From CAZHFA01 sp964534945 (GTDB taxonomy: Bacteria; Bdellovibrionota_C; UBA2361; CAKMMH01), in the NCBI GenBank assembly GCA_964534945.1, contig CAZHSB010000032.1, positions 1-19,426 of the forward strand: a stretch of 19,426 nucleotides of DNA. The letters are read 5' to 3'. A program made the position numbers and the translations under genes. Below the pieces are notes generated by a model. It had not been told where the DNA came from. It ran no database searches and worked only from the letters and a program-made list of their open reading frames with translations. Positions 1 to 7,474 of the stretch are shown one piece after another. Every line of letters begins with the position of its first letter. The stretch's first letter is position 1.

Positions 1-88
1 AACAAAAACTACCCCCTAACTGCAGGCTGAAAGTCTGCAACAAAAAATTTTAAAAAATATATGGGACGTGTTTATAAAATGCATAATT
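1..88. other. Left-edge noncoding stretch downstream of rsmD
   Basis: These 88 bases follow the rsmD stop on the minus strand. A short inverted repeat (TGCAG at 21-25, CTGCA at 35-39) is visible, but the stem is only 5 bp and no clear U-tract follows it, so I do not call a terminator. All three + frames close quickly and no convincing minus-strand start with a ribosome site is present. coaD, a common neighbour of rsmD, is not visible here. Confidence 0.4.
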
Positions 89-643
89 TTAAATTATAAA
101 TGGCTTTTTCTCATAAAAAACCAATACCGTATTTCCATATTTTTTTTGTTTTGTTTCTTGAATGTTTTTAAATTGAAAATCTTTGTATTCCTTTGGATCA
201 ATTTGAACGATAATTAACGTTGGATTTAAAATATTTATCTGTTCATCAATAATATTCATCGCTTTTTCCCAGAGCCCTTTGTATTGAGGAGGGGCTACAA
301 AAATAATATCAAATGCTGATGTGTTTGTTGTTAAAAATCTAAAAGAATCTTTTTGAAGAATCTTTGCTTGATTGTTGAACCCCGCTTTTGTCGTATTTGA
401 TTTTAATGTATTGATGGCATTATTGTTTATATCTAAAAAAGTTATGTGTTTTGCCCCCTGACTTAAGGCTTCAAGCCCAACGGATCCACTTCCCGCAAAA
501 AGATCTAAAAAAGTTTTATCTTGAATTTCATCTCGAATCATATCAAAAAGAGCAGTTTTTACTCTATCTAATATCGGTCTAGTTGAATCTCCTGGTACAG
601 ACGATAATTTTAATCCTTTTTTTGTTCCACCAACAATTTGCAT
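89..643 (-). CDS. rsmD: 16S rRNA (guanine-966-N2)-methyltransferase RsmD
   Basis: RsmD uses S-adenosylmethionine to methylate G966 of 16S rRNA during 30S assembly. The 184-residue length fits the family. An N-terminal segment with GGTKKGLKL and TRPILDRVKTALFDMI is the RsmD signature. Motif I, DLFAGSGSVGLEAL (about residues 47-60), binds SAM, and LDIN follows as the acidic loop of strand 2. The catalytic motif IV, normally DPPY/F, reads APPQYKGLW here, so the first Asp is Ala. I recall this variant, and the tail KYGNTVLVFYE, from cyanobacterial RsmD, so it looks like a lineage form rather than decay. The gene starts with ATG and diverges from metG across about 190 bases. Confidence 0.93.
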   Translation of the reverse strand: MQIVGGTKKGLKLSSVPGDSTRPILDRVKTALFDMIRDEIQDKTFLDLFAGSGSVGLEALSQGAKHITFLDINNNAINTLKSNTTKAGFNNQAKILQKDSFRFLTTNTSAFDIIFVAPPQYKGLWEKAMNIIDEQINILNPTLIIVQIDPKEYKDFQFKNIQETKQKKYGNTVLVFYEKKPFII

Positions 644-836
644 TTATTATTTACCCTGCTGAAAATAAGTTCTTTATTAAAATATTATAAAAAGAACTTA
701 CCTTAAGATCTTTATATTGACAAGAATTTATAAAATAAAAATTATATTTTTTCTAAGAATTTATTATTCTTTATGTTAATATTAAACCATTGTAAAGTGT
801 ATTTATTGAATTTGATAATTTATACAAAGGAAAATC
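644..836. promoter_or_regulatory. Divergent rsmD/metG promoter region
   Basis: This 193-base gap separates two divergent starts. For metG, TTGACA at 717-722 lies 18 bases before ATTATA at 741-746, which would give a leader of roughly 80 bases, and AAAGG at 826-830 sits 6 bases before the metG ATG. A perfect 10 bp inverted repeat lies further upstream. No T-box features were recognised. The boxes were chosen by eye in AT-rich DNA, so they are only candidates. Confidence 0.45.
666..700. repeat. Perfect 10 bp inverted repeat upstream of rsmD/metG
   Basis: TAAGTTCTTT (666-675) and AAAGAACTTA (691-700) are exact reverse complements around a 15-base AT-only centre. The repeat lies just upstream of the proposed metG -35 box and inside the likely leader or promoter of rsmD. 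It could be a two-half-site operator or a hairpin in the rsmD leader. No U-tract supports a terminator. Confidence 0.5.
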
Positions 837-2387
837 ATGAGCTCTAATACAAATTTTGATGTAAGTAATAAATTTTTTTATATAACGACACCAATTTATT
901 ATCCAAATTCTTCCCCACATATTGGACATGCTTACACGACAATTATTGCGGACATAATAAATAGATATGAAAAATTTTTTGGCAAGAATACTTTTTTTTC
1001 AACAGGTACTGATGAACACGGGCAAAAAATTTTACAAGCTGCAAATAAAGAGGGAACTCCTGTTAAAGAATATATCGATAAAATCGTTAGCGAATTTAAA
1101 GAAGCTTGGAAAGAGCTTGGTGTAAATCCTAATATATTTATTAGGACAACCGACGACTTCCACGAAAAGATTGTAAAAGAGTCCCTACAAAAATTATACG
1201 ATAAGGGAGAAATTTATAAAAAAGGCTATAGCGGTTGGTATTGTGTCAGTGAAGAAATATTTTATACAGAAAAAGATTTAATAAATGGAAAAACTTCGAC
1301 AGGAAAAGAGGTTATCTTTGTTACAGAAGAAAATTATTTTTTTAAAATGTCCTTATATCAACAAAGATTGATAGATTATATAAACGAAAACCCTGATTAC
1401 ATTCGTCCAGAAAACAGGAGGCAGGAAGTATTGGGATTTTTAAAAGAACCTCTTGGAGATTTGTGTATTAGCCGTCCAAAATCTAGAGTTTCTTGGGGAA
1501 TAGAGCTTCCTTTTGATACAGAATATGTGGTTTATGTTTGGTTTGATGCTTTGTTAAATTATATATCTAGCATAGATTATGGAAATCAAGAGAAAAATCA
1601 ATTTAATAATTTTTGGAAAGAAAGTCATCATCTTATAGGAAAAGATATTTTAATAACACACGCTATATATTGGTCAACAATGTTAATGGCATTAGGAATA
1701 TCTCTTCCAAAACAAATTTTTGCGCATGGTTGGTGGTTAAACTCAGAAGGCAAGAAAATGAGTAAATCTGAAGGGGATGTTGTCGCGCCATTAAACATGA
1801 AAGAAATATTTGGAAGTGATGCTTTTAGATATTATATGTGCCGAGGTGTAAAATTTGGAAGTGATTTATCGTTTGATATAGAAAGAGCAAAAGAAAAGTT
1901 AAATGATGAGTTGGCAAACAATTATGGAAATTTAGCTAGTAGAGTTTTTAAACTTGTTCATAAAGATTTTGAAGGGAAAATACCTGTTCCTCAAAATATC
2001 CTAAATGATGAGGCAAAGAAAATTTTAGAGATGGCGACAACATTATATGATCAAGTTTATAATTTTATAGAAAATCTTGATATCAATGAAGCGGTATTAA
2101 GCATAATGAATTTATTAAAAGCAACGAATAAATTTTTTGGAGATTTAGAACCTTGGAAATGTAAAAAAAATAATGAAGATGAAAAAGAAGCAGAATGCTT
2201 ATTTACAGCATGTGAAGTTGTGCGTATAGCGTCAATTTTGTTATCTCCTGTGATGCCAGAGAGCACAAAGAAAATATTAGATGCATTAAATGTAAAAGAA
2301 AAAGAGTCTTACTTAAAAGATACTCAAAGTTTAAGATTAAATTCTGTAACCATAAAAGAGATAACGCCGATTTTTAAGAAATATTAA
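837..2387 (+). CDS. metG: Methionine--tRNA ligase
   Basis: MetG charges tRNA-Met with methionine using ATP, in the cytosol. The 516 residues contain the class I signatures: PHIGHAY with HIGH at residues 28-31, TGTDEHGQKI just after it, and KMSKS at 307-311. The region between the Rossmann halves reads GWYCVSEEIFY with a single Cys, so this is the MetRS form without the four-Cys zinc knuckle. The chain ends after the helical anticodon-binding domain (around residues 370-516) and lacks the C-terminal Trbp111-like tRNA-binding domain. AAAGG six bases upstream supports the ATG start. Its stop lies 11 bases from the convergent lipB stop, with no terminator visible between them. Confidence 0.97.
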   Translation: MSSNTNFDVSNKFFYITTPIYYPNSSPHIGHAYTTIIADIINRYEKFFGKNTFFSTGTDEHGQKILQAANKEGTPVKEYIDKIVSEFKEAWKELGVNPNIFIRTTDDFHEKIVKESLQKLYDKGEIYKKGYSGWYCVSEEIFYTEKDLINGKTSTGKEVIFVTEENYFFKMSLYQQRLIDYINENPDYIRPENRRQEVLGFLKEPLGDLCISRPKSRVSWGIELPFDTEYVVYVWFDALLNYISSIDYGNQEKNQFNNFWKESHHLIGKDILITHAIYWSTMLMALGISLPKQIFAHGWWLNSEGKKMSKSEGDVVAPLNMKEIFGSDAFRYYMCRGVKFGSDLSFDIERAKEKLNDELANNYGNLASRVFKLVHKDFEGKIPVPQNILNDEAKKILEMATTLYDQVYNFIENLDINEAVLSIMNLLKATNKFFGDLEPWKCKKNNEDEKEAECLFTACEVVRIASILLSPVMPESTKKILDALNVKEKESYLKDTQSLRLNSVTIKEITPIFKKY

Positions 2388-2398
2388 TATAAGAGTTG

Positions 2399-3079
2399 TT
2401 AATGGAAGTTATATCTATTATCGATTTTGTCGAAACTAAAAATTTTTAAAAATTCTTCTACAAAACATGAGATAAAGTCTTTAAGCACTGGGGGAGTTCC
2501 CAAAATACTTTCTAAAGAAGTGACTTGAAGTCCTTTATATCCGCAAGGATTTATTAAAGAAAATTTTTCTATTACATTTTTTTCTATGTTAATTGAAAGT
2601 CCATGCATCGTGCAATATCTTCTTACGTGAATGCCAATGAAACCTATTTTTTGTACTTTGTTATTATTTAAAACCCAAATACCTTCTTTTTCTTCATCTC
2701 TAAAACTATCAATATTAAAATGTTTTAGCGTGTTTATTCCAACATTTTCTAATAAATGAACATAATCTTTAACAGTCAAATTAAAATCTTTTAGGTTAAT
2801 TATCGGATAAAAAACTAATTGTCCTTTTCCATGGAAAGTTACCTTTCCACCACGATTGGAAGAAAAAAGTTTTATATTTTTTTCTTTTAGGAAATCAGAA
2901 TTTACTAGTAGATCATTTTCAATTTTGTTTTTACCAAAAGTGATAACGTCTTGATGAGATGTTATCACTAAAAAACTTTTTTGAGGAAATTTTAATAAGT
3001 GTTCCCTTAAAATAGCCTGCAAATCAAAACATTTTTTATAGTCGCTATTATCAAAAAAATAAATTTTTAAAATCTTCAT
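2399..3079 (-). CDS. lipB: Octanoyl-[acyl-carrier-protein]:protein N-octanoyltransferase LipB
   Basis: LipB moves octanoate from acyl-carrier protein to the lipoyl domains of dehydrogenase complexes or GcvH; LipA would then insert sulfur. The 226-residue protein carries the family blocks RGGKVTFHGKGQLVFYPI (R76-I93, substrate pocket with H83), KIGFIGIHVRRYCTMHG (K144 is the expected catalytic Lys) and INPCGYKG (C179 is the expected catalytic Cys). Both catalytic residues are present, so it should be active. The start is 10 bases after the stop of the flavodiiron gene and has no good ribosome site of its own, which suggests translational coupling in a two-gene operon. No lipA is in the window. 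Confidence 0.93.
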   Translation of the reverse strand: MKILKIYFFDNSDYKKCFDLQAILREHLLKFPQKSFLVITSHQDVITFGKNKIENDLLVNSDFLKEKNIKLFSSNRGGKVTFHGKGQLVFYPIINLKDFNLTVKDYVHLLENVGINTLKHFNIDSFRDEEKEGIWVLNNNKVQKIGFIGIHVRRYCTMHGLSINIEKNVIEKFSLINPCGYKGLQVTSLESILGTPPVLKDFISCFVEEFLKIFSFDKIDNRYNFH

Positions 3080-3089
3080 TGTAGACGTA

Positions 3090-4262
3090 TTAGATGTTAG
3101 ATAATTCTTTTCCTGTATTAAAGCAATTTTGTAAAATATTTTCTGTAGGATTAAATTGTGCTGTTATTGGTTCGCAAAAATTATTCCATTTTAATTTTTC
3201 AAAATATTCTTGTATTTTTTTAACACAAATAGGAGCCCAACCGTAAGAGCCAAAGCAAAAGCAAGTCTTATTTTGTGGCTTTAATCCTTCTAGATAGCAT
3301 AAACATTTTGCTACTGTTGGTAAAATGTTCGAATTTAATGTAGGAGAACCTACTGCGATTACTTTAGAATCAATAGCTTCTGTAGCAACTTTTGTAATAT
3401 CTGTTACTTTTAAATCACAGACTTGAATCTCTAAGTTAAGGTTTGTCTTTAATCCGTCTATTAATGAAAATGCCATTTTTTCAGTACTTCCCCACATGGA
3501 ATCATAAATTACAAGCGCCTTATTTTTATTTATGCCTTTTGCAAAATTAGTATAAAGCTCAATCATCTTTGGAAGATATTTTTTTAATAAAAGACCGTGA
3601 CTGTTTGCCACAATTTGCACTTCAAGATTTTTTAATTTTCCTAACGTTGTCAAAACTTGGCTAGCGTATGGCATAACAATATTTGCATAATATTTCTGTG
3701 CTTCATAAAGAAGAGTCGACAATTTTTCTTCTTCATCAAAAAGGCAAGATGAAGCATAATGTTGACCAAAAATATCCATGGAGAATAAAATTTTTTGATT
3801 TGCAAGGTAAGTTACCATGGATTCTGGCCAGTGAACCATCGGTGTATTATAAAAAAAGAAATTATTATCTTCGATTGTTAGTCCTTCTCCGTCTTTTACA
3901 ATTTTAAAATTCCATGAAGATGAATCATAGTAAGAAGATAAAATTGATCTACATTTTTCATTACAAATTATCTTTATATTCGGATATTCTTTTACTACAT
4001 GAGAAATGGAGCTTGAATGATCAGGCTCTGCGTGGTTGCAAATAATATAATCTAATGAGGCTGATTCTATACAGTCTTTAATATTTTTTAATAGAGTGTC
4101 CTTAAATAAATATTTAACAGAATCTACCAAAATATTTTTTTTGCCTTTTATTAAATATGAATTATAAGTGGAACCACTATCTGTATGATAACCATGAAAA
4201 TTTCTAACGTTCCAATCCGTTACGCCAACATAGTAAACATCATTTGTAATATTTTTTATCAT
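3090..4262 (-). CDS. fprA: Flavodiiron protein (FprA-type O2/NO reductase)
   Basis: Flavodiiron proteins detoxify O2 to water or NO to N2O in the cytosol of anaerobes, using a diiron site next to FMN. Residues 1 to about 245 form the metallo-beta-lactamase-like domain with the full ligand set: H77, E79, D81 (NHAEPDHS), H144 (VHWPES), D163 (SMDIFG) and H222 (NSHG). A flavodoxin domain follows, with its FMN phosphate loop YDSMWGST near residues 253-260. There is no C-terminal rubredoxin or flavin reductase fusion, so an external donor is needed. I chose the ATG at 4262 rather than a TTG 12 bases upstream, because that TTG lies inside the ribosome site (GGAG six bases before the ATG). This gives 390 residues. 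Confidence 0.93.
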   Translation of the reverse strand: MIKNITNDVYYVGVTDWNVRNFHGYHTDSGSTYNSYLIKGKKNILVDSVKYLFKDTLLKNIKDCIESASLDYIICNHAEPDHSSSISHVVKEYPNIKIICNEKCRSILSSYYDSSSWNFKIVKDGEGLTIEDNNFFFYNTPMVHWPESMVTYLANQKILFSMDIFGQHYASSCLFDEEEKLSTLLYEAQKYYANIVMPYASQVLTTLGKLKNLEVQIVANSHGLLLKKYLPKMIELYTNFAKGINKNKALVIYDSMWGSTEKMAFSLIDGLKTNLNLEIQVCDLKVTDITKVATEAIDSKVIAVGSPTLNSNILPTVAKCLCYLEGLKPQNKTCFCFGSYGWAPICVKKIQEYFEKLKWNNFCEPITAQFNPTENILQNCFNTGKELSNI

Positions 4263-4283
4263 CGTTTTCTCCAAAATTAAATA

Positions 4284-4342
4284 CAGTAGCTATTTTAGAA
4301 TAGTTACTGAGCAAAATATATAGATAAATTTTTAACCTGTAA
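4284..4342 (-). promoter_or_regulatory. Probable fprA promoter with palindromic operator
   Basis: On the minus strand, TTACAG (4342-4337) and TATATT (4320-4315) are 16 bases apart and would start transcription near 4308. An 11 bp imperfect palindrome (4284-4309, one G:T pair, 4-base centre TTAG) overlaps that start point. The placement fits a repressor operator. As RNA it could instead form a leader hairpin, but there is no U-tract. It does not match the FNR, Fur, PerR or Rex consensus I know. Confidence 0.45.
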
Positions 4343-4389
4343 TTTTCGAGGTGATTTTAAACGATATTAAGGGAAATTATCATCTAAAA

Positions 4390-5832
4390 CTAGAAAGAAT
4401 TAATATCAAGATCGCTACTATTTTCTCCTTGATAATCCTCGGATTGATATTCATCACCAATTCCCGATTCATCTAATGGATCAAAACGCGTGAACTCCCC
4501 AGAAAATGCTAATCTTACTGTGCCTGTTGGACCAGATCTATGTTTGCCAAGAATGACTTCTGCAATACCTTTATCCTGAGTCTCTGGATTATAGACTTCA
4601 TCTCTATAAATAAATGCAATGATATCTGCATCTTGTTCTATTGCTCCTGATTCTCTTAAGTCTGCAATTCTTGGACGTTTGTCATCTCTTCCCTCAACGC
4701 TTCTGTTTAACTGAGAAAGCGCGATTACTGGAACTGATAATTCCTTTGCCAATCCTTTTAACGATCTAGATATATCTGCAATTTCTTGTTCTCTGCTATA
4801 TTTGTAAGAAGGGCTTCTCATAAGTTGCAAATAATCGACGATAATCATTCCAAGTTTTTGTTCTCTTGCAAGTCTTCTTGCTTTTGCTCTTAATTCTGTG
4901 ACTGTAAGGGAGGGGGTGTCATCAATAAAAATAGGAGCGTCTGCCAACCTGCTAGCCGCATCAACTAGTTTTGGAAAATCAGATTCTACAAATTGTCCCG
5001 TTCTAACTTTAGTATTTGAAACCCTTGCTTCAGAGCTTAGCATTCTCATAATAAGTTGCTCTTTAGACATTTCAAGGGAAAAAATGCCAACTGCCAAATC
5101 TTCTCTTAAAGCAATATTTTGAGCAAAGCTTAATGCCAACGATGTTTTTCCCATCGCAGGACGTGCAGCTAAAATAAAAAGATCTGAATTTTGAAATCCC
5201 GCAGTTAAATTATCTAATTTTGTAAAACCAGATGGAATACCTGTAACTGATTTTTTCTTGTCATAAAGTGTTTCTACAAGTTTTATTGCTTCTTGAACGA
5301 TATCTCCAACATGTATAAAGGATTTATCTGACTTTTTATCTGATACTGATAAAATTCTTTGTTCTGTTTCATCTAAAAACTCTTCAATACTTTTTTCACC
5401 ATCAAAAGCCGAAGTTACAATTTCGCTAGCTTCATGAATAACATTTCTTCGTAAAGAAAAATTCTTTACCATATTTGCATAATATGAGACATTTGCAGCG
5501 CTTGGAACAGAAGATGCTAATCTCGAAATCATCTCAAGTCCGCCACATTCTTCGAAAACTCCCGATTTTTTGAGCTCCTCGCTAAGAGTTACAGCATCGA
5601 TAGGCTCTCCTCTGTCCGTTAATGCAACCATCGATTCAAAAATTTTATAATGAGCTTTTTTGTAAAAATCATCGGGAATCAAAAGCTCCATTGCAGTATT
5701 TATCGTGTAATTATCAAGTAAGATTCCTCCAAGGACTGACTCTTCTGCTTCATAAGAATGGGGAGGGATTCTTCCATATGATAAAGAATCATTATTTGAA
5801 ACTGTAGAAAAACTTTTTTTTGCAGTATTCAT
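4390..5832 (-). CDS. dnaB: Replicative DNA helicase DnaB
   Basis: DnaB is the hexameric 5'-3' helicase that unwinds DNA at the replication fork. The 480 residues show the N-terminal DnaB_N helical domain (about 23-125), a linker, and the RecA-like motor (about 195-455). Walker A is ARPAMGKTS (223-231), the catalytic Glu is in FSLEM (E254), Walker B is IIVDYLQL (330-337), and the C-terminal block RESGAIEQDADII with YR at 409-410 carries the intersubunit residues. No intein is present. The last 25 residues are an acidic, Ser-rich tail. GGAG eight bases upstream supports the ATG. The upstream NYN gene ends with TAA one base before this ATG (TAACATG), so the two are translationally coupled. Confidence 0.97.
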   Translation of the reverse strand: MNTAKKSFSTVSNNDSLSYGRIPPHSYEAEESVLGGILLDNYTINTAMELLIPDDFYKKAHYKIFESMVALTDRGEPIDAVTLSEELKKSGVFEECGGLEMISRLASSVPSAANVSYYANMVKNFSLRRNVIHEASEIVTSAFDGEKSIEEFLDETEQRILSVSDKKSDKSFIHVGDIVQEAIKLVETLYDKKKSVTGIPSGFTKLDNLTAGFQNSDLFILAARPAMGKTSLALSFAQNIALREDLAVGIFSLEMSKEQLIMRMLSSEARVSNTKVRTGQFVESDFPKLVDAASRLADAPIFIDDTPSLTVTELRAKARRLAREQKLGMIIVDYLQLMRSPSYKYSREQEIADISRSLKGLAKELSVPVIALSQLNRSVEGRDDKRPRIADLRESGAIEQDADIIAFIYRDEVYNPETQDKGIAEVILGKHRSGPTGTVRLAFSGEFTRFDPLDESGIGDEYQSEDYQGENSSDLDINSF

Positions 5833-5833
5833 G

Positions 5834-6532
5834 TTAATCTCTCCAAATAGTTTCAGAGTCCGAAAGATCTACCCATTTTGATGCTGATTTTAAAATGTTT
5901 TTGTTTGTATTAACTTTTCCAAAATCTGCTGTTACTGTTTCTGCATGTAAATCATTTGCCAATGAAATAGAATATGTTAATTCTTGACTCGGGCAAACGA
6001 TAGTAATAATTTTTTTTATTGATTCATTTAAGATTGCTTTCTCAGGCTTTTCCTTGTCGTCGCTTGTATCAAAATTTTTGTTATTATCATCTATAGGAGA
6101 ATGATCTTTAACAAAAGAAATCGTTTTGGATTCAAAGTGCTTTTGTTCATGTTGCTCCAATTCATTGATGGACGAAAAATTTGTATATCCAAAAGCAAAT
6201 GCTACGATATCGGCAGACATCTCTGTATCTACTAGAACTTGTCTTGTAATCCCTTTAGGTGGAAGCCTTTTTACGACTACTTGAAATCCTGCTCTTTGTA
6301 CGGCGTCAAGGTACGCGCGTTGTCTTGAATCATCTTCATAAGGAATCAGTGTGTAATATCTAGCCACAACAGGCTCTAGCCCTAATGATAAATTCTTTAA
6401 TAGAGCTTGCATGCTAATTTTTTTATTAATTCGTCTTGTGGCTCTATCTAATCCTGTACCATCTATAAATATTCCGATCGCACGTTGCTCGCTTCGTTTA
6501 ATTACCCCAGCTGAAGTTTTTTCGTATTTCAC
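5834..6532 (-). CDS. NYN (PIN-like, DUF88-type) domain protein, possibly catalytically weakened
   Basis: The protein resembles NYN/DUF88 PIN-fold ribonucleases. The first strand reads IGIFIDGTGLDRA (D24 acidic); SRQRAYLDAVQRAGFQVVVK follows (69-88); the metal-site helix reads VDTEMSADIVAFAFGY (D102, D108). The last acidic motif, normally SGDxDF, is replaced by CPSQEL (180-185), so the metal site is incomplete. A 50-residue acidic, poorly ordered insert (about 119-168) splits the domain. The start is GTG, supported by AAGGAG five bases upstream. The gene leads an operon with dnaB, overlapping ribosome signals. Family assignment is from motifs; its RNA or DNA substrate and its role next to the helicase are unknown. 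Confidence 0.75.
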   Translation of the reverse strand: MKYEKTSAGVIKRSEQRAIGIFIDGTGLDRATRRINKKISMQALLKNLSLGLEPVVARYYTLIPYEDDSRQRAYLDAVQRAGFQVVVKRLPPKGITRQVLVDTEMSADIVAFAFGYTNFSSINELEQHEQKHFESKTISFVKDHSPIDDNNKNFDTSDDKEKPEKAILNESIKKIITIVCPSQELTYSISLANDLHAETVTADFGKVNTNKNILKSASKWVDLSDSETIWRD

Positions 6533-6641
6533 TTAGACTCCTTCTCTTTTTAAGGAAGACATAAAATAACAAAATTGATTCTGAATAAAACATTTTGTTA
6601 CAAGACTGAAATAGTGTTTTTAATCACTTTTCAAAATCGAA

Positions 6642-6669
6642 ATTATAGCACGATGAATATCAATTGCAA
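6642..6669 (-). promoter_or_regulatory. Promoter of the NYN-dnaB operon
   Basis: On the minus strand a perfect TATAAT (6647-6642) is preceded by TG in the extended -10 position (TGCTATAAT). TTGCAA (6669-6664) lies 16 bases upstream as the -35 box. Transcription would start near 6635, about 100 bases before the GTG. This is the best-looking promoter in the window. The remainder of the 214-base gap (6533-6746) holds a T-rich run downstream of the lipoprotein gene without a clear hairpin. Confidence 0.65.
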
Positions 6670-6746
6670 AACTTCGTTGAATTTTTATACATTAAGAGAT
6701 AAAAAAAATAAAGTAAAAAGAAGAGGATAATATCTATATAAAAAGT

Positions 6747-7346
6747 TTAATAAACTTTAATTAAATCTCCTGATTTCAATGAGCTATAAAGTTTTTTGAT
6801 GTCATTGCTATCGATTCTTATTCCTTGAACATCAAATGAGCTAATTTTGCTATCATGAATTGCCATGTGCTCATTAAGGTAAATGGCGCAGTCTCCCAAA
6901 GCTCCTTTTACATATCGTTCTTGAGAAAATTGGTCAGGAGGGGTTAATTCTCTTGAATAGTAATAATTATCGCTTGCATACCATAATGGGTTTAATTCTT
7001 TATGGAAAACACTATATATTCCAGGTTGTATTCCGACATTTTCTTTGATTGCAATTGTACTTAACGTTTCATCACCCTTTTTTATACTAAGAGTGTTCGA
7101 TGTAGTATTTATTAAAATCCAGTTTCCTTTAATTTCATCATTAGTTGATAGAAAAGATAGCATATTTGAAGTTAATTCACTTTTTTCTTGTGGAATACTC
7201 TCTGCAATAGCAATCATTCCACTTTTAGGATAAGAAGGGGATTTAAAAAAATTATTACTAATTGTTTCCTGAGACCCAGTGTTAAAAGAACATGCAGGAC
7301 AAAAAAATAACAAACCTAATAATGTGATTTTTATAAATTTTTTCAT
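6747..7346 (-). CDS. Lipoprotein with degenerate YkuD-like (L,D-transpeptidase-like) domain
   Basis: The 199-residue protein starts with a lysine-containing hydrophobic signal ending PAC, so Cys19 is the probable lipidated residue. Residues 75-199 follow the layout of YkuD L,D-transpeptidases: WILINTTSNTLSIKKG, a middle IQPGIYSV, then IYLNEHMAIHDS and a closing IRIDSNDIKKLYSSLKSGDLIKVY-type strand. In active enzymes the end reads IHG ... S[HN]GCIR with a catalytic Cys. Here H164 is kept, but the Cys position is Gly (VQGIRI, 173-178) and the gap from His is shortened. It is probably a non-catalytic wall-binding or scaffold protein. The assignment rests on motif layout only. It diverges from the lytic transglycosylase gene, which fits a cell-wall role. 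AAGG seven bases before the ATG supports the start. Confidence 0.6.
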   Translation of the reverse strand: MKKFIKITLLGLLFFCPACSFNTGSQETISNNFFKSPSYPKSGMIAIAESIPQEKSELTSNMLSFLSTNDEIKGNWILINTTSNTLSIKKGDETLSTIAIKENVGIQPGIYSVFHKELNPLWYASDNYYYSRELTPPDQFSQERYVKGALGDCAIYLNEHMAIHDSKISSFDVQGIRIDSNDIKKLYSSLKSGDLIKVY

Positions 7347-7364
7347 ATGGAACCTTAAAATACG

Positions 7365-7393
7365 TTGCCAAAATATCGCAATTTATGTAATAT
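7365..7393 (+). promoter_or_regulatory. Candidate promoter for the transglycosylase-mscS operon
   Basis: TTGCCA (7365-7370) and TAATAT (7388-7393) are separated by exactly 17 bases, giving a predicted start near 7400 and a leader of about 75 bases before the ATG at 7475. It lies in the 128-base gap between divergent genes. No strong ribosome site precedes that ATG. Confidence 0.5.
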
Positions 7394-7474
7394 CTAATAG
7401 TTTTAACTTCCTGTTTATATGATGTTTTTTGTATGAAATAGGTTCGCTTTTTTTAGTATTTTTTTGAAAATTTT

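Noticed and set aside
15..40. Integron attC-like or terminator-like inverted repeat
   Set aside because: Only 5 bp pair, the attC core sequences are not both present, and no U-tract follows.
644..836. T-box or other riboswitch in the metG leader
   Set aside because: The leader is under 100 bases and shows no T-box sequence, specifier loop or anti-terminator.
3090..4274. TTG start at 4274 for the flavodiiron gene
   Set aside because: That TTG lies within the TTTTGGAG ribosome site of the ATG at 4262; family alignment also begins near the ATG.
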